A stretch of DNA of 64,000 nt from Thermatribacter sp048814795 (GTDB lineage Bacteria; Atribacterota; Atribacteria; Atribacterales; Thermatribacteraceae). The notes beneath the pieces were generated by a model. That model saw only the letters and a list, made by a program, of their open reading frames with translations, was not told the origin of the DNA and made no database searches. The stretch is taken from positions 1,860,001-1,924,000 of the forward strand of contig CP184673.1 in the NCBI GenBank assembly GCA_048814795.1. Direction: 5' to 3'. Position numbers and translations under genes: made by a program. This document shows, one piece after another, positions 57,925 to 64,000 of this stretch (within the stretch, counting starts at the first letter, position 1; the number at the start of each line of letters is the position of its first letter).

Positions 57925-60123
57925 TCAAAAAGTTACTTCCCAGTGTTTTTTGGCAACTTCTGTACTAACTTTGATCAGCTCTTTCTCTCCCTTGCGAAAA
58001 ATTAAATACTTTCCTCCACTCTTTCCCAAAATACGGAAAGGAAACCCTTTGTTAAGGAGAATTTTTTCAAGTTTGGGAAAGTTTTCTTCTTCAATTGTAA
58101 CTACGGCCCTGCCTCCAGCTTCTCCAAAGAGTACTACATCTTCCCTTAAGTCACCACAATCACTGATATCAACATTGAATCCCACCGCCACTTCTGCACT
58201 CAAGGAAGCTTCAGCAAGAGCCATAGCCAGACCACCCTCGCTGACATCCATTGCTGAGCAAAGACATCCCTCTTTGACAAGCTCGATCAAAACTTCCTGA
58301 AGCTTTCTTTCCATCTCCAGGTCAAAATGTGGAAGGGGGCCAACTTCCAGATTATGAACTACCTTCAAATACTCGCTACCACCGAGACCATCGCGGCACT
58401 CGCCAAGCAACACAATCAGTAAGTTTTCCTTGCTGAAACAGGAAGGGATAACCCGGGAAACGTCTTCCACAATGCCTATCATCCCAACAGTAGGTGTGGG
58501 ATAAATTGAACCCTCCAGACTTTCATTATAAAAAGAGATGTTGCCACTGACCACGGGAATATCGAAATACCTGGCAGCCTCGCTCAAGCCTTTCACAGCT
58601 TCCACAAATTGCCAGTAGCGGTCCGGTTTCTCGGGATTACCAAAATTCAAACAATCAGTAATGCCAGCAGGAATAGCCCCACAACAAACCAGGTTTCTCG
58701 CAGCTTCAGCAACTGCCATCTGAGCACCCTGGTAAGGATTTAAAAAACAATAAAGGGGATTGCAATCAGTGGTCACTGCTATGCCCCAGCTTTTACCCTT
58801 CACCCGCAGTACCACAGTTCCCGAGCCCGGATAGATTACAGTGTTGGTCTGAACCATGTGATCATACTGTTCGTAGACGAAACGACGGGAACACAAATTT
58901 GGTGAAGCAAGGAGGAATAGGAAAGTTGGATTAAAATCTTCAGGAACGGGTAGTGTATCAAAAGAGAAACTATTGATTTTCCGAAAGTAAGGAGGTTCAC
59001 AGAAAGGGGGTACACAGGAAGGAGGTGTGGTCAAAGCTTTGGCTGGAACATCAGCCACAACTTCCCCCCGGTAACGTATAATAACTCTTCCTGAGTTAAC
59101 AACTCGACCAATAACCTCTGCTTCAAGACCCCATTTCCTGAAAATGTCACATATTTTCTCTTCATATCCCTTCTCAACACAAAGAAGCATACGCTCCTGC
59201 GATTCAGACATCATAATCTCCCAGGCTTCCATGCCTTCTTCACGTACCGGAACTCGATCTAAATCTACCTCCATTCCGGAGTCACCGGCTGCAGCCATTT
59301 CACTTGTAGAACAGGTAAGGCCTGCGGCACCCATGTCTTTTATCCCAATTACTTTACCGCTCTTTATGGCCTCCAGAGTGGCTTCAATAAGGCACTTTTC
59401 GGTGAAAGGGTCACCAATCTGAACACTTGGCCTTTTTTCCTCATTGCCTGCAAACTCCTGAGAAGCCAAAATACTGCAACCACCAATGCCGTCCCTTCCC
59501 GTCTTGTTACCCACATAAATTATGGCATTGCCTTCACCTTTAGCCATAGCCCGCATTAAACCATCCTCAGGCACCAGACCAATGCACATAACATTTACCA
59601 GACAATTACCTCGAAAAGAAGGATGAAAGTAAAGTTCTCCAGCAACCGTTGGTACTCCAACACAATTCCCATAAAAGGCAATTCCATCTACTACACCTTT
59701 AAAAATGTACCTGGAACGATTTTCATCAGGGGGAGCAAAACGCAACGAATCCAAACATGCAATTGGACGAGCACCACTTCCTAAGATATCACGAATTATG
59801 CCTCCTACACCTGTTGCCGCGCCCTGTTTTGGTTCTACCTGAGAAGGATGATTGTGGCTCTCCATCTTGAAAACCAGGGCTAATCCGTCATAAACTATTC
59901 CTCCTGCATCCTCTCCAACCAGGGCCTGAAATTTTCCCTGACGAGGAAGAAATTTGAACCAGCTCCTGGAATGAGTATAACCACAATGTTCTGACCATTC
60001 TACAGAGAACATTGCTACTTCAGTGGGAGTTGGATCTCTTCCCAGAATCTCCAGAATTTTTCGATAGTCTTCTTCCCGTAAACCCAAGCTCAAGGCTATT
60101 TCTTTACTGCTTCTTCGCTGCAC
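57925..60123 (-). CDS. purL: Phosphoribosylformylglycinamidine synthase subunit PurL
   Basis: Large ATP-dependent subunit of the PurSQL complex that makes FGAM. From GTG 60123 it has 732 residues, the small-PurL length of Gram-positive bacteria and archaea. Motifs include MFSVEWSEHCGYTHSR, MESHNHPSQVEPKQGAATGVGG and DMGAAGLTCSTSEMA. The GTG is seven bases after GGAGG; an ATG six codons upstream lacks a site. It overlaps purQ by 28 bp. Confidence 0.97.
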   Translation of the reverse strand: MQRRSSKEIALSLGLREEDYRKILEILGRDPTPTEVAMFSVEWSEHCGYTHSRSWFKFLPRQGKFQALVGEDAGGIVYDGLALVFKMESHNHPSQVEPKQGAATGVGGIIRDILGSGARPIACLDSLRFAPPDENRSRYIFKGVVDGIAFYGNCVGVPTVAGELYFHPSFRGNCLVNVMCIGLVPEDGLMRAMAKGEGNAIIYVGNKTGRDGIGGCSILASQEFAGNEEKRPSVQIGDPFTEKCLIEATLEAIKSGKVIGIKDMGAAGLTCSTSEMAAAGDSGMEVDLDRVPVREEGMEAWEIMMSESQERMLLCVEKGYEEKICDIFRKWGLEAEVIGRVVNSGRVIIRYRGEVVADVPAKALTTPPSCVPPFCEPPYFRKINSFSFDTLPVPEDFNPTFLFLLASPNLCSRRFVYEQYDHMVQTNTVIYPGSGTVVLRVKGKSWGIAVTTDCNPLYCFLNPYQGAQMAVAEAARNLVCCGAIPAGITDCLNFGNPEKPDRYWQFVEAVKGLSEAARYFDIPVVSGNISFYNESLEGSIYPTPTVGMIGIVEDVSRVIPSCFSKENLLIVLLGECRDGLGGSEYLKVVHNLEVGPLPHFDLEMERKLQEVLIELVKEGCLCSAMDVSEGGLAMALAEASLSAEVAVGFNVDISDCGDLREDVVLFGEAGGRAVVTIEEENFPKLEKILLNKGFPFRILGKSGGKYLIFRKGEKELIKVSTEVAKKHWEVTF

Positions 60124-60818
60124 TTTCTTTCCTCCAACCATTGAATAATAGATTGAAAAACTCTCTTTCCATCTTCTGAACCCAGAATTGATTCTGCACA
60201 GCGTTCGGGATGAGGCATCATACCCAGCACATTCCCAGAAGGCGAAATCACTCCAGCAATATTTCCTACAGAACCATTTGGATTAGCCTCCAAGTTGATT
60301 TCACCCCTGGCGTTACAATACCTGAACGCGATTAAATTTTTTTGTTCCAACTCTTTAAATACAGAATGAGGAACAAAAAAATTACCTTGCTGGTGCGCAA
60401 TTGGCATTCTAACAACCTCTCCCTGAGAATACATTCTGGTAAAAGGCGTCTGATTATTTTCTACTCTGAGATAAACCCAGCGACATATAAAATGACCACT
60501 GATGTTGGGCAAAAGCACTCCGGGCAATAGCCCAGCCTCGACAAGAATCTGAAAACCATTGCAAATACCTAAAACCAGACCTCCTTGTTCAGCAAACTCC
60601 CGAATGCTGAGCATTATAGGAGCGTAGGCGGCTATGGCGCCAGCCCGCAAGTAATCACCATAGCTAAACCCGCCCGGAAGTACAATACAATCGCAATCCT
60701 TCAAATCCCTTTCTGCGTGCCAAAGATATACGGTCTCTACTCCTAACACCTCACGCAAAACATGAAAACAATCTTGATCACAGTTAGAACCTGGAAAAAC
60801 GACAATTCCAAAACGCAT
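60096..60818 (-). CDS. purQ: Phosphoribosylformylglycinamidine synthase subunit PurQ
   Basis: Glutaminase subunit of the PurSQL complex that supplies ammonia to PurL. The 240 residues begin MRFGIVVFPGSNCDQDC and contain the nucleophile cysteine in VLGICNGFQIL and the catalytic histidine and glutamate in GMMPHPERC. The length is typical. It begins 13 bp after purS. Confidence 0.98.
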   Translation of the reverse strand: MRFGIVVFPGSNCDQDCFHVLREVLGVETVYLWHAERDLKDCDCIVLPGGFSYGDYLRAGAIAAYAPIMLSIREFAEQGGLVLGICNGFQILVEAGLLPGVLLPNISGHFICRWVYLRVENNQTPFTRMYSQGEVVRMPIAHQQGNFFVPHSVFKELEQKNLIAFRYCNARGEINLEANPNGSVGNIAGVISPSGNVLGMMPHPERCAESILGSEDGKRVFQSIIQWLEERKCSEEAVKK

Positions 60819-60831
60819 AGTCTGCTCCTTG

Positions 60832-61083
60832 CTAAATTTTTTCTAAAGAGAGGGAAAAGTCTTCAATAATAGGATTAGCCAGAAGTTGATGACACATCTC
60901 TTTGAGAAGCCTTTCAGCCTCGGCATCGCTCTCAGCATAAAACAGAACCTCAAAGAACTTGCCTGTCTTAACTTCCTCTACATTTTCAAAAGAAAGTGAA
61001 TGCAAGGCGTTCTTAATGGTGACTCCCTGGGGATCAAAAACCCCATCTTTCAAAGTAACTATTACCTTACCTCGATATTTCAT
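60832..61083 (-). CDS. purS: Phosphoribosylformylglycinamidine synthase subunit PurS
   Basis: Small structural subunit that joins PurQ and PurL. The 83 residues have KYRGKVIVTLKDGVFDPQGVTIKNALHSL, matching the family, and a ferredoxin-like fold pattern. AAGGAGGAG precedes the ATG and lies two bases beyond the foot of a strong hairpin. First of the four pur genes. Confidence 0.96.
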   Translation of the reverse strand: MKYRGKVIVTLKDGVFDPQGVTIKNALHSLSFENVEEVKTGKFFEVLFYAESDAEAERLLKEMCHQLLANPIIEDFSLSLEKI

Positions 61084-61097
61084 GCTACTCCTCCTTC

Positions 61098-61127
61098 AAA
61101 AGGCACGGAATTTTCTCCGTGCCTTTT
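61098..61127 (-). terminator. Hairpin between oxidoreductase gene and purS
   Basis: A perfect 12-bp stem (AAAAGGCACGGA with TCCGTGCCTTTT) and six-base loop, five bases after the oxidoreductase stop. Only four T end the stem on the minus strand, so it may be a weak terminator, an attenuator or an mRNA-processing or stability element. The purS ribosome site starts two bases beyond it. I saw no promoter between it and purS. Confidence 0.6.
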
Positions 61128-61132
61128 GGTCT

Positions 61133-62332
61133 TTAGTACTGTATCAACTCTTTCTTTCCAGTTTCCGCGGATTTTAAAATAGCATCACAAACCAGAGCAC
61201 AACGGTATCCATCTTCAAAAGTGGCTCCATAGGGAGCAATAGAACGGTTGTTTACTACAGCATCCAAGAAGTGCGCTATGGCGTGTACAAAAGTGTGTTC
61301 CCAACCAATAATGTGACCATGAGGCCACCATTTATCATAAAAAGGATGATAGCTTTCTGTAACCAGCACGTCGTGGAAACCACGCACAACTTTTGGTTCT
61401 TCATCAACCAGATATACTTCAAGTTCATTAAGTCGTTCCAGGTTAAAACGCAAGCTTCCTTTAGAACCGTTGACTTCTATAACTTGATAGTTCTTGCGTC
61501 CACCACAAAAGCGAGAAGCTTCCAGAGTGCCAATGGCTCCCCCTTCAAATTCAACGATAGCCACAAAGGCGTCATCCACATCAACAGAAACCTTCTTCTG
61601 GGGATCTTCAGGAGAAGGGCGCTCTTTAATAAAAGTACGGGTCAGAGCACTCACCGAAGCAATTTCTCCTACCAGAAAACGCGCCAGGTCTATGATATGG
61701 GAACCAAGGTCTCCAAGGGCCCCAGAACCAGATACTCCCTTTTGCAACCTCCATACAGCTGGGAAATTGGGATCCATAATCCACTCCTGTAAATATTGAG
61801 CACGGAAATGGTATATTTCTCCTAATCTTCCTTCTTCTATCAGTTCCTTGGCCAGACGCAAGGCAGGAACAAAACGATAATTAAAACAAACCATTGCCTT
61901 GGTTGCAGAAGCTTTTGCCGCTTCCCACATTTTTCGTGCTTCTTCAGCGGTGGCAGCAAGTGGCTTTTCGCAAAAAACATGTTTCCCCAGTTTTAAAGCC
62001 TCAATACAAGGCTCAGCATGCAAATTGTTAGGCCCACTATTATCAAAGATCTGCACTTCATTATCCTGAAGCATTGCTCTCCAGTCAGTATAGTATTTTT
62101 CATACCCGTAGCGAAGCTTCGCTTCTTTAACTGCTTCCTCATTTCGCCCACATATCGCAACCAGCCGAGGGAAAGCAGCTGGGGGCCAGAAAATATAAGA
62201 ATATTTCTTGTAAGCATTGGTATGCGCTTTACCCATAAAAGCATAGCCCAGCATGCCAATGCCCAGTTCGGGAACATCTTTGACTACACCCTTTTTCTCA
62301 CCCATGGTCACAAATCCGACTTTCTCAGTCAT
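61133..62332 (-). CDS. Gfo/Idh/MocA-family oxidoreductase
   Basis: NAD(P)-dependent sugar or cyclitol dehydrogenase family; the substrate is unknown. The 399 residues have the Rossmann motif GIGMLGYAFMGKAH near residue 25, the catalytic-lysine segment VFCEKPLAATAEEA, and the C-terminal alpha/beta domain with GDLGSHIIDLARFLVGE carrying the active-site aspartate and histidine. About 20 extra residues precede the Rossmann fold. GGAGG lies nine bases before the ATG. It sits upstream of the pur genes, with no clear pathway link. Confidence 0.92.
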   Translation of the reverse strand: MTEKVGFVTMGEKKGVVKDVPELGIGMLGYAFMGKAHTNAYKKYSYIFWPPAAFPRLVAICGRNEEAVKEAKLRYGYEKYYTDWRAMLQDNEVQIFDNSGPNNLHAEPCIEALKLGKHVFCEKPLAATAEEARKMWEAAKASATKAMVCFNYRFVPALRLAKELIEEGRLGEIYHFRAQYLQEWIMDPNFPAVWRLQKGVSGSGALGDLGSHIIDLARFLVGEIASVSALTRTFIKERPSPEDPQKKVSVDVDDAFVAIVEFEGGAIGTLEASRFCGGRKNYQVIEVNGSKGSLRFNLERLNELEVYLVDEEPKVVRGFHDVLVTESYHPFYDKWWPHGHIIGWEHTFVHAIAHFLDAVVNNRSIAPYGATFEDGYRCALVCDAILKSAETGKKELIQY

Positions 62333-62377
62333 CCAGAACCGCCTCCTTTAAAATTCAAATTGCCCCCCTCACCCCAA

Positions 62378-62737
62378 CTAATAGGGATTGATTTCCTGCA
62401 ATATATTCATCACTTTTCTCGCCAGAGCGAAAATCTCCTCTTTCTCCATTCCTGCCAGATTTACCACTATGGATACAGTAAAAAAATCCAAATCTTTGCC
62501 CACCCCTGCAATTGCCAGTTCCGAAAGCCCTTCTTCTTTAATTCTGCGCATTAAATAATTGGCCATGTCCAAAGTTTGGCGCTGAAGTTCTGGCCATTTA
62601 GAGACATCTTCTTCGGCAAGGACAAAACCTACCTCGGCTCTATCTCCACGCACTCTGATAAGAGCAAACTCACCAAAAGTATAATTTTCTTCCACATAAT
62701 TACGGAACAATCTTCCCTTAGGAACTCTATCTCTCAA
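62378..62737 (-). CDS. Hypothetical protein, 119 aa
   Basis: I do not recognise this gene. The 119 residues appear soluble with mixed strands and helices: strand-like YTFGEFALIRV and RAEVGFVLA, a helix DMANYLMRRIKEEG, the strand ELAIAGVG, strand TVSIVVNLAG, and a final helix. No signal peptide, membrane span or cysteines. It starts at TTG 62737, five bases after AGGAGGGG, with a good promoter directly upstream and a very short leader. It is the first gene of the operon leading into the oxidoreductase and pur genes. Confidence 0.75.
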   Translation of the reverse strand: MRDRVPKGRLFRNYVEENYTFGEFALIRVRGDRAEVGFVLAEEDVSKWPELQRQTLDMANYLMRRIKEEGLSELAIAGVGKDLDFFTVSIVVNLAGMEKEEIFALARKVMNILQEINPY

Positions 62738-62757
62738 TTTATCCCCTCCTGGACACT

Positions 62758-62786
62758 ATTATAATATTTTCGTTTCCTTCTGCCAG
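62758..62786 (-). promoter_or_regulatory. Promoter of the hypothetical-oxidoreductase-pur operon
   Basis: On the minus strand, CTGGCA (62781-62786) and TATAAT (62758-62763) are separated by 17 bp. Transcription would start about 12-15 bases before the TTG at 62737. Confidence 0.75.
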
Positions 62787-62863
62787 ACCTGAAATGAAAA
62801 GAAGCTTGTCTGGTTTTTTAAAATAAAAGAAACATAACGCCAAATAGAAAAGAGGTTGAAAAC

Positions 62864-64000
62864 TTGAAAAAAGAAATCTTTCGAAAAGAAAAGGACCTTT
62901 TAGGAGAAGAGTCGATACCTCAAAATGCTTACTGGGGTATTCACTCCAAAAGAGCTAAAGATAACTTTCCTTTTCAAAAAAGAGTTCCTTTCCCTCTGAT
63001 TAAAGCTTATTTTGCTGTTAAATGGTCCTGTACCAAGGCCAACATGGAAGTGGGTCTTCTTGAAGAGAAAATAGGCAATGCCATATTGAAAGCCTGCGAG
63101 GAAGGCATGGAAGGCAGATTCAACGAAGAAGTTATCGTGCCCATCTTTCAGGGTGGAGCTGGAACCTCTCTCAACATGAACATCAACGAAATACTGGCCA
63201 ATCGTACTCTGGAAATACTTGGTTATGCCAAAGGGAATTATCAGGTGGTTAACCCCTTTGACAATGTAAACCTGAGTCAGTCCACCAACGACACTTTCAT
63301 GACCGCAGTTAAAATAGCCACGCTCTGGCAACTCGAAGAGCTGGAAAAAGAAATAATCAACCTCCAGGAAGTACTTCAGCAAAAAGAAAAAGAGTTTGCT
63401 TCAGTATTAAAAGTGGGGCGAACCGAGCTTCAAGACGCTGTACCCATTACTCTGGGAATGGAATTTGGTGCCTTTGCTGAAGCTATAGCCCGTGACCGCT
63501 GGAGACTATGGAAAAGCAGAGAGCGAATAAAAGAAGTTAATCTCGGGGGAACTGCGGTAGGAACCGGTCTGAATGCCCACCCTGAGTATATTGCCAGGGC
63601 AATTATCTATCTAAAAGAAATAACCGGCCTGCCCCTGGCCAAAGCCATGAATCTCTTTGAAAACACCCAGAATCTGGATGTTTTCTCCGAGATATCGGGC
63701 CTCCTGCGTTCGCTGGCCGTTAATCTGCGTAAAATAGCTAATGACCTGCGTCTTCTCTCCATGGGACCGCGAGCTGGTATTAACGAAATCAGTTTACCTC
63801 CTTTGCAGGAAGGTTCCTCGATAATGCCTGGAAAAGTCAATCCTGTGATGTGCGAATACCTGGAAGGAATCGCCATAGATATAATGGCTAAAGATCAGGC
63901 CATAGCTTTCTACTGTTCCAGTGGGCAACTGGAGCTAAACCATCTCGGACCCTTTATTGCCAATCACATACTGGAAATGATAGAAGAACTCAAATTGAGT
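62864..64000 (+). CDS. aspA: Aspartate ammonia-lyase/fumarase-family enzyme (3' end outside window)
   Basis: Probably converts aspartate to fumarate and ammonia. The visible 379 residues begin MKKEIFRKEKDLLGEESIPQNAYWGI and contain VNLSQSTNDTFMTAVKIA, KVGRTELQDAVPITLGMEF, and the superfamily signature GSSIMPGKVNPVMCEY. The N-terminal DLLGEESIP and GQLELN segments favour aspartase over fumarase, though the sequence is divergent. The start is TTG 62864, eight bases after GAGG. It is divergent from the operon to its left, and the gap (62764-62863) has no convincing plus-strand promoter. Confidence 0.88.
   Translation, partial: MKKEIFRKEKDLLGEESIPQNAYWGIHSKRAKDNFPFQKRVPFPLIKAYFAVKWSCTKANMEVGLLEEKIGNAILKACEEGMEGRFNEEVIVPIFQGGAGTSLNMNINEILANRTLEILGYAKGNYQVVNPFDNVNLSQSTNDTFMTAVKIATLWQLEELEKEIINLQEVLQQKEKEFASVLKVGRTELQDAVPITLGMEFGAFAEAIARDRWRLWKSRERIKEVNLGGTAVGTGLNAHPEYIARAIIYLKEITGLPLAKAMNLFENTQNLDVFSEISGLLRSLAVNLRKIANDLRLLSMGPRAGINEISLPPLQEGSSIMPGKVNPVMCEYLEGIAIDIMAKDQAIAFYCSSGQLELNHLGPFIANHILEMIEELKLS

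Noticed and set aside
62783..62819. Possible plus-strand terminator CCAGAC...GTCTGG followed by six T
   Set aside because: The stem is only six pairs with a loop of about 19 bases, and no plus-strand gene ends before it.
62900..63382. A 160-codon minus-strand frame opposite the aspartase-family gene
   Set aside because: The plus-strand frame has clear family motifs, so the minus frame is its shadow.

Overview
The window looks like a chromosomal housekeeping region of an anaerobic, probably thermophilic bacterium that I cannot place firmly. The gene order is Firmicutes-like: yebC-ruvCAB-spoIID-queA-tgt-yajC-secD, and rplQ-ecfA-ecfA-ecfT-truA. The energy enzyme is a V/A-type ATPase, the RpoC is unusually long (1,656 aa), and the rRNA genes look markedly more GC-rich than the moderately AT-rich protein genes. 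My best guess is Atribacterota or a similar deep anaerobic lineage. This is an inference; the complete 16S gene at about 12248-13829 would settle it. I saw no mobile elements, CRISPR arrays, phage genes or broken genes.

Almost everything is on the minus strand, so it is listed here from high to low coordinates. At the right edge (plus strand) is a partial aspartase/fumarase-family gene. Divergent from it, starting at a good promoter near 62758, is an apparent operon: an unrecognised 119-aa protein, a Gfo/Idh/MocA oxidoreductase, then purS-purQ-purL-purF and a DUF429 gene. A strong hairpin sits between the oxidoreductase and purS. A plus-strand flavodoxin-like gene converges on DUF429 with a short overlap. 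Then comes a complete nine-gene V/A-type ATPase operon (H-I-K-E-C-F-A-B-D) with a metallophosphoesterase at its end. The K subunit carries the residues known to bind Na+ in Enterococcus hirae.

From 45880 to 17378 there is one continuous transcription and translation gene cluster. It starts at a consensus promoter (TTGACA, 17 bp, TATAAT) and ends at a clear terminator. Its order is rpoB, rpoC, an L7Ae-like protein, rpsL, rpsG, fusA, tuf, then the complete S10-spc-alpha set with secY, adk, map, infA, rpmJ, rpoA and rplQ. RpoC has an insertion of about 330 residues holding four copies of a roughly 45-residue module; a fifth copy lies upstream in RpoC and one lies in RpoB.

Next are an energy-coupling-factor transporter core (EcfA, EcfA, EcfT, with no substrate-binding subunit in view) and truA. 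A complete rRNA operon follows: promoter, boxA, 16S, tRNA-Ile(GAT), tRNA-Ala(CGC), boxA, 23S, 5S, terminator. Left of it is an operon for YebC, the RuvABC Holliday-junction machinery, queuosine synthesis (queH, queA, tgt), a SpoIID-like cell-wall enzyme and the Sec accessory genes yajC and secD, the last cut by the window edge.

No gene-free stretch exceeds 300 bases. The longest gaps (about 145-235 bp) hold the promoters and leaders listed. Many genes overlap or start at TTG or GTG; where a Shine-Dalgarno sequence decided a start, the entry says so.
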